Below are positions 8,441 through 17,489 of a stretch of DNA of 64,000 nt, in pieces. Origin of the DNA: Clostridiales bacterium. GTDB lineage: Bacteria; Bacillota; Clostridia; Saccharofermentanales; Saccharofermentanaceae. The DNA is taken from contig JAFSPU010000012.1 of NCBI GenBank assembly GCA_017451265.1, forward strand, positions 1-64,000, read 5' to 3'. The notes below the pieces were generated by a model that had not been told where the DNA came from, ran no database searches, and saw nothing but the letters and a program-made list of their open reading frames with translations. Each line of letters opens with the position of its first letter. The first letter of the stretch is position 1. The position numbers and the translations under genes were made by a program.

Positions 8441-9343
8441 ATGAAGATTTACAAGAGAAGTATTGCGTTGATTCTGGTTGCCGGCATGATGCTGGCATCT
8501 TCCTGCGGTAAGACCGCAGAAGAGACATCTGAGGCTGAGACAACAATCGTCGAGACTACGGCTGAAGAAACAACAGTGCAGACGACCGAAGAAACAACTG
8601 CGCAGACAGAAGAAACAGAAGAAACGGAAGAGTCCGAGGCTTTTGAAAGACCTGATGCCCTTGAATTCGACATCTCTGAATTCCCTTTTGAGATCAACGA
8701 ATCCACGTTCGTTGAGGCATCGGAGAATGTCGGCGGAACGATTTTGTACGGTACAGATGAATTTATGGGTTTTGTTTCCAGCTTACGAAGCGGTGAATCC
8801 AGCGCCATGGAGCAGTACATCTCCGGTATAGGAGTTGTTGTGAGCGGAGATGATGTTGATTCGCTGATTGAACAGTTTGGAGATGCGTCTGCCGGCATGG
8901 GTACAGGTATTGACGAACACCTGACAGATTTGGGCATATTCACGGCTGCCGATCCTTTGACACAGGATTATCAGATCGTCGTTATGTACTACAAGGTTGA
9001 TGACAGTGAGTGCCTCGCTGAGTGGTTTGATTCAGCATCGGAAGGTTATATAACCGGAATGCCAGAGCAGTTCTCGGAAAACGAAGACTTCCAGATGGAT
9101 ATGAATTGGTACACAGACGAAGACGGCGATGCATATGCATTGCTTTCCAGTTTTGTGTTAACGGATGACTCAGTTGCGGATACCGGTTATCCCGATCACT
9201 CCGGTGCATTTATCGGGATTTACGTTTCAGGCGACAACGGAATGTATATTTCCGTAACTGACTTCAGCAGCGATGCAACAGGTATCGATATGCTGGATGA
9301 ATTCTGCGATGTAATGGGCATCATTAGCCCGGTAACCGAGTAA
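8441..9343 (+). CDS. Secreted lipoprotein with Thr/Glu-rich linker
   Basis: A 300-residue lipoprotein: signal peptide, lipobox ASSC with Cys near residue 22, then a low-complexity linker of about 45 residues made almost only of Thr, Glu, Ala and Gln (TTEETTAQTEETEETEE), followed by a folded domain I do not recognise. The linker is probably a spacer that lifts the domain off the membrane. The start has GGGAGGG upstream. Its DNA (repeated GAAGAAACA) is prone to in-frame length change. A HAD phosphatase starts 8 nt downstream, so co-transcription is possible. Confidence 0.7.
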   Translation: MKIYKRSIALILVAGMMLASSCGKTAEETSEAETTIVETTAEETTVQTTEETTAQTEETEETEESEAFERPDALEFDISEFPFEINESTFVEASENVGGTILYGTDEFMGFVSSLRSGESSAMEQYISGIGVVVSGDDVDSLIEQFGDASAGMGTGIDEHLTDLGIFTAADPLTQDYQIVVMYYKVDDSECLAEWFDSASEGYITGMPEQFSENEDFQMDMNWYTDEDGDAYALLSSFVLTDDSVADTGYPDHSGAFIGIYVSGDNGMYISVTDFSSDATGIDMLDEFCDVMGIISPVTE

Positions 9344-9351
9344 GCGGTCAA

Positions 9352-9993
9352 ATGAATGTTTATGATTTTGACGGAACTATATTTTATTCTGATTGCTCAA
9401 TAGGCTTTGCTTTATGGTGCATGAAACGCCATCCCAAGCTTTGTTTTACATATCTTCCCATGATGATCAGGCATTTGATTCTCTATAAAAGAGGTAAGAT
9501 ACCGAATTATCTTCTGCAGCGTAAGATGTTCAGTTATCTGACAAAGGTTGACGATTTTGATGTTCAGATAGAAAAATACTGGGATAAATATGAGAAGAAG
9601 ATCTCTTCCTGGTATCTTGCCCAGAAGAAACCGGATGACCTGATAATAAGTGCGTCCCCGGCATGTATTATCGGACCTATAGCCAAAAGACTGGGCGTGA
9701 ATTATATGGCTACGGAATATGACCGGGAGCTGGGAGTCTTTGTAAATAATCTTATGTACGCCAAAGAAAAGGCAAGATATATGGTCGATCACGGGTTCCC
9801 GCTTATCGATAATTTCTATTCCGATTCACTGGCGGATTTTCCGTTGGCGTTGTGTGCCGAGAAGGCTCATTTGGTTACCGATAAGGCAACAACCGTAAAT
9901 GACTGGCCTGAACTTGATCCGGAAACTATGGAGAGAGTCAGCAGAAAGATCGATACCGGGTGGAACATTCATCTGAAAGAGGGTGATAAATAA
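9352..9993 (+). CDS. HAD-superfamily phosphatase (HAD-IB, SerB-like)
   Basis: A 213-residue phosphatase. Motif I is DFDGT at residues 4-8 (nucleophile Asp4), motif II is the SAS segment (DLIISASPACI, about 98-108), and motif III is the DNFYSDSLAD stretch near 158-167. The small all-helical cap is typical of HAD-IB enzymes that act on phosphoserine or small phosphorylated metabolites. Its stop overlaps the FGGY kinase start by one base, so the two are translationally coupled and may act on the same sugar or polyol phosphate. Confidence 0.8.
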   Translation: MNVYDFDGTIFYSDCSIGFALWCMKRHPKLCFTYLPMMIRHLILYKRGKIPNYLLQRKMFSYLTKVDDFDVQIEKYWDKYEKKISSWYLAQKKPDDLIISASPACIIGPIAKRLGVNYMATEYDRELGVFVNNLMYAKEKARYMVDHGFPLIDNFYSDSLADFPLALCAEKAHLVTDKATTVNDWPELDPETMERVSRKIDTGWNIHLKEGDK

Positions 9994-11585
9994 TGTATGT
10001 CATTATTTATGACTTTGGTACCAGCAGCTTAAAGACCTGTCTGTTTGATATAGATCAGGAAATCCGGTTGCTTACAAGTTCCACCGGTTCTTATGGTCTT
10101 TATTTCTCTGATGACGGCGGCGCCGAGCAGGACACCGAAGAATGGTGGGCGGCGTTATGTTCTACTACACATGATTTGTTTGCCAAATCAGATGTTAAAC
10201 CTGAGCAGATTGAGGGACTGGCATTCTGTGCGCAAATGCAGGGAACGGTTCTCGTTGATAAGGACGCTAATGCAGTCAGACGCCCGATGAACTACCTGGA
10301 TCAGAAGGGCTTCAAAGAATATAAGGAGTGCATGGGACGCGGAATAATCAAAGTTTCCGGCTGCAGCTTATATAAACTTGCAAGGAATCTGATAGTTAAT
10401 TATGCAGGCTCGACCAGTGCCAAAGATCCTGTCTGGAAGTATAAGTGGGTCGAGAATAACGAACCCGAAGTATATAAGAAGATCTATAAATGGCTTGATA
10501 TCAGTGATTATCTGGTTGCCCGCTGTACCGGCAGAATAATAAGGACTGCCGATACTGCATTCGCAACATTCCTTTATGACACCCGTAAAGGCAGGGAAGG
10601 CTGGAACAAAGGTCTTCTCAAGATGTATAAGGTTAATCCCGAACATATGCCGGAGATTATTGACAGTACAGATCTGGTCGGCGGTCTGACACAGAAAGCT
10701 GCGAATGATCTGGGGCTCGTGGAAGGGATCCCTGTTTTCGGTGGCGGAGGTGATACGACTTTTGTCAACATAGGAGCAGGATGTACCCGCCCCGGCGATA
10801 CCCATATTTATGTGGGAACATCCGGATGGGTCTCTACATATCTTGATTACCAGACGGTTGATATCAATGCGATGATTACCGGTGTACTGTCAGCGAAGCA
10901 CGGGTATTTCAATTACTATGCAGAATTAGAGACTGCCGGAAAGTGTTTCGAGTGGGTAATGGATCATCTGGCTCTTGATGAGGTGGGAATCTACCTGGAA
11001 CAGAAAAATGTTACTGATGATGTGGAAAGTAAATATACCAGCCTGTATGACTATCTTTCTGATGAAGTAAGCAAGGTCCCTCCGGGAGCAAACGGAGTGA
11101 TCTTTACCCCTTGGATGCATGGCAACCGCTGCCCGTTTGAGGATTCAAATGCTGCCGGTATGTTCTTCAATATTAAGATAGAAAACGGCAAAAGGGATAT
11201 GATCCGGGCAGTGCTTGAAGGAATCTGTTATCACCTGCGATGGCTTCTTGAAGCCCAAGAGACCAAGGTAAAGACATCTGAAACCATCAGATTTGTCGGC
11301 GGAGGTGCCCTGTCATCTGTTACATGCCAGATGCTGGCAGATATTACCGGCAGAACGATAGAGACTGTAAACAATACGCAGGAAGTGGGTGCGATCGGAA
11401 CGGCTCTTGTTGTAGCTGCAGGAATAAAAGGCGTTGATGTGTTGCAGCTTGCGCAGCAACTCGTTAAAACCAACCACATTTATATTCCGAATCCCGGGAA
11501 CAAAGATATATATGAACGTAACTATAAAGTGTTCAAGAAGCTTTATAAGACAAATGCCTCGAATTTCAGGCAGCTGAATCAATGA
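9993..11585 (+). CDS. FGGY-family carbohydrate kinase (xylulokinase-like)
   Basis: A 530-residue sugar kinase. The N-terminal phosphate-1 loop is YDFGTSSLKTCLFD; a substrate-domain segment is FCAQMQGTVLVD; the C-terminal nucleotide-binding part has GGGDTTFVNIGAG, VGTSGWVST and RFVGGGALSSVTCQMLADI. Family members phosphorylate xylulose, glycerol, ribulose or related polyols with ATP. It is most like the xylulokinase branch, but the exact sugar is not readable. It lies between a HAD phosphatase (1-nt overlap) and a DUF2809 protein (4-nt overlap), and no sugar isomerase is nearby. Confidence 0.85.
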   Translation: MYVIIYDFGTSSLKTCLFDIDQEIRLLTSSTGSYGLYFSDDGGAEQDTEEWWAALCSTTHDLFAKSDVKPEQIEGLAFCAQMQGTVLVDKDANAVRRPMNYLDQKGFKEYKECMGRGIIKVSGCSLYKLARNLIVNYAGSTSAKDPVWKYKWVENNEPEVYKKIYKWLDISDYLVARCTGRIIRTADTAFATFLYDTRKGREGWNKGLLKMYKVNPEHMPEIIDSTDLVGGLTQKAANDLGLVEGIPVFGGGGDTTFVNIGAGCTRPGDTHIYVGTSGWVSTYLDYQTVDINAMITGVLSAKHGYFNYYAELETAGKCFEWVMDHLALDEVGIYLEQKNVTDDVESKYTSLYDYLSDEVSKVPPGANGVIFTPWMHGNRCPFEDSNAAGMFFNIKIENGKRDMIRAVLEGICYHLRWLLEAQETKVKTSETIRFVGGGALSSVTCQMLADITGRTIETVNNTQEVGAIGTALVVAAGIKGVDVLQLAQQLVKTNHIYIPNPGNKDIYERNYKVFKKLYKTNASNFRQLNQ

Positions 11586-11971
11586 TGAATACCAACAGTA
11601 ACAAACGACTCATCTACGGTCTGGCTTCGCTTATTCTGTTAGGTATAGAGATACTTATAGGTCTTTATGCGCACGGATGGGTCAGAAGTTACCTCGGTGA
11701 TGTGTTGGTGGTAATCCTTCTGTATACCCTTTACAGGACCATAAGTCCGGACAGGCCCGCTAAATGGTTTGTTTTACCGACAGTCATCCTGATATTCTCA
11801 TTTGCAGTCGAGTTCCTTCAGCTGTGGGGGTTCTGTGACCGGTTCGGAATAACCAATAAACTGCTCCGCATCATTATCGGAACAGGCTTCTCATATATAG
11901 ATCTGATAAGTTATGCAGTCGGTATAATTCCCTGTTATATTATTGAGTTCGTGAGTAAAAAACAGATTTAG
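11582..11971 (+). CDS. DUF2809 small membrane protein
   Basis: A 129-residue protein with four predicted membrane helices and the DUF2809-type signature HGWVRSYLGDVLVVILLYTL. Its function is unknown. ATGA overlap with the FGGY kinase makes it the third gene of that operon. An inferred transport-related or anchoring role has no direct support. Confidence 0.7.
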   Translation: MMNTNSNKRLIYGLASLILLGIEILIGLYAHGWVRSYLGDVLVVILLYTLYRTISPDRPAKWFVLPTVILIFSFAVEFLQLWGFCDRFGITNKLLRIIIGTGFSYIDLISYAVGIIPCYIIEFVSKKQI

Positions 11972-12136
11972 AAAATTTTTCTTGAACCACGTCTTCGTAA
12001 TGAAGGCCTTTCTGATTGGTATAATGCTGATATCAGTAATTGCAACCGCCAGTTGACACATTTTCAAGTCGGCTTTCTGGTGTGCAACCGTGGTCGTTGG
12101 TATCGTAGGGCCATAAACTACGGAAAAGGAGTAGGA

Positions 12137-13132
12137 ATGAAAATGATACTTGCAGATAAGATCATTGATGAGAGAAAGAAGAACGGCTGGTCCCAGGAGG
12201 AGCTCGCGGAGAAGCTCGGCGTCTCCAGACAGTCTGTCAGCAAATGGGAAGGCGCGCAGAGCGTCCCCGACCTTCAGAGAATACTTGAGATGAGTAAGCT
12301 CTTCGGAGTAAGTACTGATTATCTTCTTAAGGACGACGAGACAGTAAGACCTGTAAGCGAAGTGGAGGAGGACACCGGCAAGGCCATCCGCAGAGTCAGC
12401 ATGGAGGAAGCCAATGCCTTCCTTAATGAGAACGGGAAGTTCGCGGTAAAGATCGCGACCGGCGTGCTGATTTCAGTTCTGTGCCCGGTACCGCTGCTTT
12501 TGCTTGAAGCTTCTAAGGAAGCTGGCCTGTTCGGCATAACAGACGCCATTGCGGGCGGCGCGGGAACGGTAGTGATTCTCCTGTTGATCGCGGCGGCACT
12601 TGTTTTCTTTATCCCCGCAGGCATCGCAGCTTCCAAGTGGGAGTGGCTCGAGAAGGAGATCTTCGACACTGAGTACGGGGTCGACGGCATGGTAAAGGAC
12701 AGGGCTGAGAAGTTCCAGCCTAAGTTTGTGACTGCGATCACGTCAGGAACGGTGCTCATCCTCCTGGGCGTAATCGGCGTTGTTGTCAGCGCAATGGTAG
12801 ACGGGCACGGCGATGCGCTTACTGTGGCAATGGTAGGCGTGATGCTCATGTGTATTGCCATAGCCTGCTTCATGATCGTTAACGCAGGAATAATCAAAGA
12901 CGGTCACTCTAAGCTTCTGCAGGAAGGCGATTACAACAAGACCGCTAAGACAAATTATGTTCTTAGGGCAGTAGCACCTGCTTACTGGCTGACTGTTACT
13001 GCAGGTTACCTTCTCTGGAGCTTCCTTACCATGAACTGGGGCTTCACCTGGGTTGTCTGGCCCGTCGCCGGTGTGCTGTACGGTGCGATCGCCGTCATAC
13101 TTAACGGCGTTCACGAAGCCAAGTATAAGTAA
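12137..13132 (+). CDS. XRE-family regulator with membrane domain
   Basis: 331 residues. An N-terminal HTH_3 domain (residues 7-62, WSQEELAEKLGVSRQSVSKW) is fused to a C-terminal region with about six hydrophobic helices from residue 105. Such HTH-membrane fusions are common in Clostridia and sense envelope stress or control adjacent exporters. I choose ATG 12137, preceded by AAGGAG; a longer upstream frame has no ribosome binding site. The MATE exporter starts 44 nt downstream on the same strand and is the likely target. Confidence 0.8.
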   Translation: MKMILADKIIDERKKNGWSQEELAEKLGVSRQSVSKWEGAQSVPDLQRILEMSKLFGVSTDYLLKDDETVRPVSEVEEDTGKAIRRVSMEEANAFLNENGKFAVKIATGVLISVLCPVPLLLLEASKEAGLFGITDAIAGGAGTVVILLLIAAALVFFIPAGIAASKWEWLEKEIFDTEYGVDGMVKDRAEKFQPKFVTAITSGTVLILLGVIGVVVSAMVDGHGDALTVAMVGVMLMCIAIACFMIVNAGIIKDGHSKLLQEGDYNKTAKTNYVLRAVAPAYWLTVTAGYLLWSFLTMNWGFTWVVWPVAGVLYGAIAVILNGVHEAKYK

Positions 13133-13176
13133 GAAACAATTTCAGAGCAGATAACCGAAGGTGATACAATATCGGT

Positions 13177-14550
13177 ATGCATACCGATAAGAATTACCTT
13201 TTCGAATCCGAGAGGCCCGGTAAGGCCCTGGCCGTAATGGCACTTCCGACGATCATAAGCCAGATGATCGTCCTCATTTATAATCTCGCAGACACATGGT
13301 ACATCGGACGCACCAACGATCCTAACATGGTTGGTGCGTCTTCGCTTGCCGTTACGCTTTATCTTGCCGTCGTGGCGCTGTCCAATGTTTTCGGCGTCGG
13401 CGGCGGTACTCTCATGGCAAGGCTTGAAGGAGAGAAGAAGATTGACGATGCCCGCAAGGTCGCTTCCTACAGCGTGGCAGTCGCGGCCTTAAGCACGCTT
13501 ATCTTTTCGCTCCTCATACTGATCTTTATCAATCCCATCCTGTACTTCCTGGGTGCCGATGCGGACACTGTTGTTTATGCCCGTCAGTATGTGCTCATGA
13601 CTTCGGTTATCGGCGGCGTTCCCACGGTGCTTTCCATGTGTATGCCCCAGCTCCTGCGCAATGCAGGTTACGCGAAGCAGGCAGGCTTCGGCGTCGGCAT
13701 GGGAAGCCTTCTTAATGTGGTGCTGGACCCGCTTTTCATGTTCGTCATCCTGCCCCGGGGCAAGGAGGTTTTAGGCGCAGGCATCGCGACCATGCTCTCC
13801 AATGTGTGCTCCATGGTCTACTTCATAGTTCTGTTCGTAAAGCTTAAGGATAAGACGGTCCTTTCCATCCCGACCAGGATAGAAAAGATCGGCCCCCGGA
13901 ACACCAAGGAGGTTTATTCTGTCGGCATCCCCGCGGCGTTCGCCATCTTCCTTTTCGATGTGGTGACGATAGCGCTTAACAAGCTCACGGTCTCTTACGG
14001 AAACATCCCGCTCGCGGCCATGGGAATCGTGCTGAAGGTGGAGCGCATCCCCATGTATATCGGCCTCGGAATCTGCCTGGGCATGGTGCCGCTAATCGCA
14101 TATAACTACGGCTCCGGCGACCGTGAGAGGATGAAAGAGATAAGCTCGGTTGCCAAGAAGTCGGTAATAATATCTTCATGCATATGCACGGTGCTCATGT
14201 ATATATTCGCAGGACAGATCGTCGGCATTTTTATCAAGGACGCGCAGACTATCGAGTACGGTATCGTATTCCTGAAGGCAAGAAGTCTCGCCATGCCGTT
14301 TATGGTAATAGGCAACTATATCGTTCACTACATGAATGCAGTAGGCAAGGGTAAAGTTTCGTTCAAGCTCGCAGTAATAAGGCATCTCGTTCTGATACTG
14401 CCCATAATGCTTATTATGAATATGTTCTTCGGACTTAACGGTCTTGTATGGTCGCAGCTTGTATCGGATGTTATCAACACGGGTGTCGCACTTATGATCT
14501 ACCGCCGCGTGGAAACATCCATAATGCAGGATGTTACTTCCGGCCGGTAA
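13177..14550 (+). CDS. MATE-family multidrug/metabolite exporter
   Basis: A 457-residue, 12-helix antiporter of the MATE (NorM/DinF-like) family, expected to use a sodium or proton gradient to export cationic compounds. Two homologous halves each begin with the typical GKALAVMALPTIISQMI and GIPAAFAIFLFDVVTIALN segments. The start ATG 13177 is exactly 6 nt after an extended -10 box (TGATACAAT 13162-13170), so the message may be leaderless; AAGGTGA at 13158-13164 is the only SD-like string and is rather far away. The 3' end overlaps the convergent response regulator by 17 nt. Confidence 0.88.
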   Translation: MHTDKNYLFESERPGKALAVMALPTIISQMIVLIYNLADTWYIGRTNDPNMVGASSLAVTLYLAVVALSNVFGVGGGTLMARLEGEKKIDDARKVASYSVAVAALSTLIFSLLILIFINPILYFLGADADTVVYARQYVLMTSVIGGVPTVLSMCMPQLLRNAGYAKQAGFGVGMGSLLNVVLDPLFMFVILPRGKEVLGAGIATMLSNVCSMVYFIVLFVKLKDKTVLSIPTRIEKIGPRNTKEVYSVGIPAAFAIFLFDVVTIALNKLTVSYGNIPLAAMGIVLKVERIPMYIGLGICLGMVPLIAYNYGSGDRERMKEISSVAKKSVIISSCICTVLMYIFAGQIVGIFIKDAQTIEYGIVFLKARSLAMPFMVIGNYIVHYMNAVGKGKVSFKLAVIRHLVLILPIMLIMNMFFGLNGLVWSQLVSDVINTGVALMIYRRVETSIMQDVTSGR

Positions 14551-15163
14551 GGTAATAGACTGCGAGCTGCGTGCGGTGCGCGAGGCCTTCTTTAAGAAGG
14601 ATATTGCTGATGTAGTTCTTAACCGTGCCCTCGGAGATGAACAGCTTCTCCGCGATCTCTTTGTTGGACAGACCTGACGCGACAGCCTCGATTATCTCGA
14701 TCTCACGCGCAGTGTACTTATCCTTATCGAAGTTGCTGTTCGGGCGTATGCCGGCATCCACGAACTTGTCGAAGACCTGCTCATCCATGACCTTGGCGCC
14801 CTGGTGAATAGAGCGGATCATCTGCTTTAGATCCTCAGGCTTGTGGTTCTTGATGAAGTAACCCTTGGCGCCTTCCGTGAGCGCTTTCTGCACCAGGTCA
14901 TCGTCATCGAAAGTCGTGAGTATCATGACCTTTCCGAGGTTCTCCGAAGTGAAGATGCGTGTCGCTTCTATGCCGTCCATCACGGGCATCTGGATGTCCA
15001 TGAGCACGACGTCACAGGGCGTCTTGCGCGCGATGTCGACCGCTTCCTTTCCGTTGCCTGCACACCCCACCACATCGAAGTCATCGTCTATGTCCAGAAT
15101 GATCTTCATGCCGTCTCTTACGAAATCGCTGTCATCTACAATAAGTACTCTGATGGGGTCCAT
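14534..15163 (-). CDS. LuxR/NarL-type response regulator
   Basis: 209 residues: a receiver domain (DD at 10-11, phospho-Asp in DVVLMDIQMPVMDG near 55, conserved Lys in GYFIKNHKPEDL) and a C-terminal LuxR HTH (YTAREIEIIEAVASGLSNKE). AAGGAGAG precedes ATG 15163, embedded in the end of the sensor kinase gene. It is the last gene of an operon that begins with an ABC exporter, so it most likely controls that operon in response to its kinase, in the manner of LiaRS/DesKR systems. Confidence 0.9.
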   Translation of the reverse strand: MDPIRVLIVDDSDFVRDGMKIILDIDDDFDVVGCAGNGKEAVDIARKTPCDVVLMDIQMPVMDGIEATRIFTSENLGKVMILTTFDDDDLVQKALTEGAKGYFIKNHKPEDLKQMIRSIHQGAKVMDEQVFDKFVDAGIRPNSNFDKDKYTAREIEIIEAVASGLSNKEIAEKLFISEGTVKNYISNILLKEGLAHRTQLAVYYLTGRK

Positions 15164-15164
15164 A

Positions 15165-16319
15165 TCAACTCTCCTTATTCTTCTGCTCGAGCGGCAGTAC
15201 CATGTTTATTGTAAACCCGCCAAGCGACTCAATGTCCAGGTAACCCTTTACCTTGCGCACGCGGGCTTTCATGCCCTGTATGCCCATGCCTTCCTCAATG
15301 CTGTCCGCGCCCTTGCCGTTATCGCTTATGGTGGCGCGTACCACCTCGCCGAGCACATTAATGCTGATTCTTATCTCATCGCACCCGGAGTACTTCAGCG
15401 CGTTCGTTACCGCCTCGAAGGTGTTGTCCAGGATTATCTCCCAGATGTTCTCGGGGATGGTGCGGCCGTTCTCGTTAACCTCGAGCGAAGTCCTTATGCC
15501 GTACTCCTCCTCGCACTCGCCGAGAAGCGCCTGCAGTGACTTTAATGCCATGCGCGACTTGTCAGGGCGCTCGTTCCTTATGATGACGCGGATCTCGTCC
15601 ATGCTGCCGCGCAGGTTGTCGATGACTTCCTGCAGGATGCCGGTGCTCTTCGCGGGGTCTTTTTCCACCAGCACTTTTGCCGCCTCGAGTTTATAAAGCG
15701 AGCCGTTAATGCTGTGGCCGAGCTTGTCGTGCAGTGCCTGCGAGATCCTGCCCTTCTCCTCCAGAAGCTCGTTCTCATGCTGGAGCCTTGACTTGTAAAG
15801 CTCGTTCCTGTGCGCTTCCTTGCTGTGCTCAATGTCTGACTTGAGCTTGGACTCCTCCTCCAGGTTGTCCTCGGTGGCCTTGGCGTACCAGCCGATGACT
15901 TTGTTGTGCTGGTAGTAGATGAGCACGAGCAGCACCATGACCACAAAGTAGTACTTGAGGTCCAGCCCGAACTTCCACGCCAGCGGCAGTATGTACATGA
16001 CGCCGAGGTAAGAGGGCGTGGGAAGTGAGCTCACGAGGTCGAGATACGTTATGGCCGTGAAGCAGATCCCCACGGAAGGAAAAAGGAACAGCGCCGCAAT
16101 TGACGCTGCTCCTTCGCCTATTATCCAAATTTTACGCGGAACCTTTACGGGCTCGGTCTCGGGCATCACTGCGAAAAGCAGAAACACCGCACTTATGAGT
16201 AACGTTAAGCCGCCGGCTGACGGGTCGTCCAGGAAAGAAAACACACCTTCGAATGCGAGGGCGATTATGCCCAGGGCCTTAACAAAAACAAAGTAGTTGT
16301 TTCTTATCCGGCTTTCCAA
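15165..16319 (-). CDS. Sensor histidine kinase (HisKA_3, LiaS/DesK-like)
   Basis: 384 residues. Four to five N-terminal hydrophobic helices (1-145) without a large extracellular domain are followed by a coiled coil (about 150-195), a HisKA_3 dimerisation segment with phospho-acceptor His in ALHDKLGHSINGSLYKLE, and an HATPase domain (EAVTNALKYS, DNGKGADS, GIQGMKARV). This layout is that of intramembrane-sensing kinases that detect envelope stress or transporter state. The start appears to be TTG 16319. It is coupled to the response regulator downstream and to the ABC exporter genes upstream. Confidence 0.88.
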   Translation of the reverse strand: MESRIRNNYFVFVKALGIIALAFEGVFSFLDDPSAGGLTLLISAVFLLFAVMPETEPVKVPRKIWIIGEGAASIAALFLFPSVGICFTAITYLDLVSSLPTPSYLGVMYILPLAWKFGLDLKYYFVVMVLLVLIYYQHNKVIGWYAKATEDNLEEESKLKSDIEHSKEAHRNELYKSRLQHENELLEEKGRISQALHDKLGHSINGSLYKLEAAKVLVEKDPAKSTGILQEVIDNLRGSMDEIRVIIRNERPDKSRMALKSLQALLGECEEEYGIRTSLEVNENGRTIPENIWEIILDNTFEAVTNALKYSGCDEIRISINVLGEVVRATISDNGKGADSIEEGMGIQGMKARVRKVKGYLDIESLGGFTINMVLPLEQKNKES

Positions 16320-16334
16320 GATCCCGTTACTTCC

Positions 16335-17486
16335 TTAATCCTGCTCACGTACGCGGAGCCCCATGACTCCTATGACGAATATTATAACCAAATACGCTGC
16401 CGTTACACAAAGCATCAGGGTGTAGCCGGAGGAGTCGCCGTTCATGAAGCGGTTGATCGTAAACATCGCCCATCTCTGGGGCATCAGGAGGGATGCTTTC
16501 TTATAAAGCTCGCTCGCACCGCTGATGTCAAAGTACGTGCCCGCAATGAGTGCGGAGATCGCCCAGATTACGAAGGCGAGGATCGCTGCAGGTGCCATGG
16601 TGTCGAAGTACAGTCCTGCGCACAGGCTCATCAGGTCGAAAATAAGACCCGTGAGGAAGATGACCGCGAAGAACTGCAGGGGTGTGATGCCGATGTCACT
16701 CTTTATGAAGAGGATGAAGCTTACAGTCATGAGAACTGCCTGCGTGAGCGCGATGGTAACCGACAGGAGTATCTTGGACAGAAGATAGCTCGCCCTGCTT
16801 GCCCTGGTGAGAAGGATCCTGCTGTAGACGTGGTCCTTCTTTTCTGAGAACACCGTGTTCAGGATAAGAACGCCGCCGAAGACGAATGCCAGGGAAGAGA
16901 TGGCCACGCAGAAGGAGACGTTTCTTGTCTTGTAGTAATCCACCTCATCACCGCCGCCGGAGACGAATGTTACCTCGGGCATTTCATATGTGTTTCCGAT
17001 GCCTGCAAGCTCGTTTTCAAGGCTCGTCTTAAGCAGGTCGAATCTCTCGTCTTCACCTACAGAATACAGCTCGGTTTCTTCTGCGTTTTCACGCAGCACG
17101 ATTACCGCACTTACATGGTCTTCGTTAGCCGTGTATTCAGCGTTCCCGCGGATCTGATCATCTGTCAGGGAGGACGCGTCAGCGCGGAAGATCTGGAACA
17201 GTCCCGAAGCGTTTAAGTTGCTGCAGATGCGCTCGGAATCTTCATCCATCACAGTGTCGTAGACCTTAACCGGGTACCTGTAGTAATCGACGTTATAAGC
17301 CATCTGCTCATCGTAAGTCGCGAGGTTATGAACGTCGTCCGACAAGTCGGCTGCCGGCATCCTGTACCACAGATCCATGAGGAGTGTGGACAGCACGGGG
17401 ATCAGGATCCCGATGATGATAAAAGCTTTATTACGAAGGATGAGTTTTCCTGAAGATTTTGCCATCCTTAATGCGGAACTAAACAT
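16335..17486 (-). CDS. ABC-2 type permease (second of pair)
   Basis: A 383-residue ABC-2 permease with the classic layout: one N-terminal TM (residues 19-38), a long extracytoplasmic domain (about 40-175), then five TM helices. It pairs with the preceding permease and the ATPase to form an exporter, probably of a drug, peptide or lipid. It lies 3 nt downstream of the first permease. Confidence 0.85.
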   Translation of the reverse strand: MFSSALRMAKSSGKLILRNKAFIIIGILIPVLSTLLMDLWYRMPAADLSDDVHNLATYDEQMAYNVDYYRYPVKVYDTVMDEDSERICSNLNASGLFQIFRADASSLTDDQIRGNAEYTANEDHVSAVIVLRENAEETELYSVGEDERFDLLKTSLENELAGIGNTYEMPEVTFVSGGGDEVDYYKTRNVSFCVAISSLAFVFGGVLILNTVFSEKKDHVYSRILLTRASRASYLLSKILLSVTIALTQAVLMTVSFILFIKSDIGITPLQFFAVIFLTGLIFDLMSLCAGLYFDTMAPAAILAFVIWAISALIAGTYFDISGASELYKKASLLMPQRWAMFTINRFMNGDSSGYTLMLCVTAAYLVIIFVIGVMGLRVREQD

Positions 17487-17489
17487 AAC

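Noticed and set aside
8560-8640. GAAGAAACA-type repeats as a contingency locus
   Set aside because: The units are short and mostly in codon register, giving a flexible Thr/Glu linker; length change would rarely alter the frame.
8449-8943. Antisense frame over the lipoprotein linker (Val/Ser-rich)
   Set aside because: It mirrors the Thr/Glu repeat of the real gene; no start signal or domain.
12319-12897. Long open frame antisense to the XRE-membrane regulator
   Set aside because: Thr/Ser/Pro/Ile-rich composition is that of a shadow frame; there is no ribosome binding site, and the plus strand encodes a clear HTH protein.
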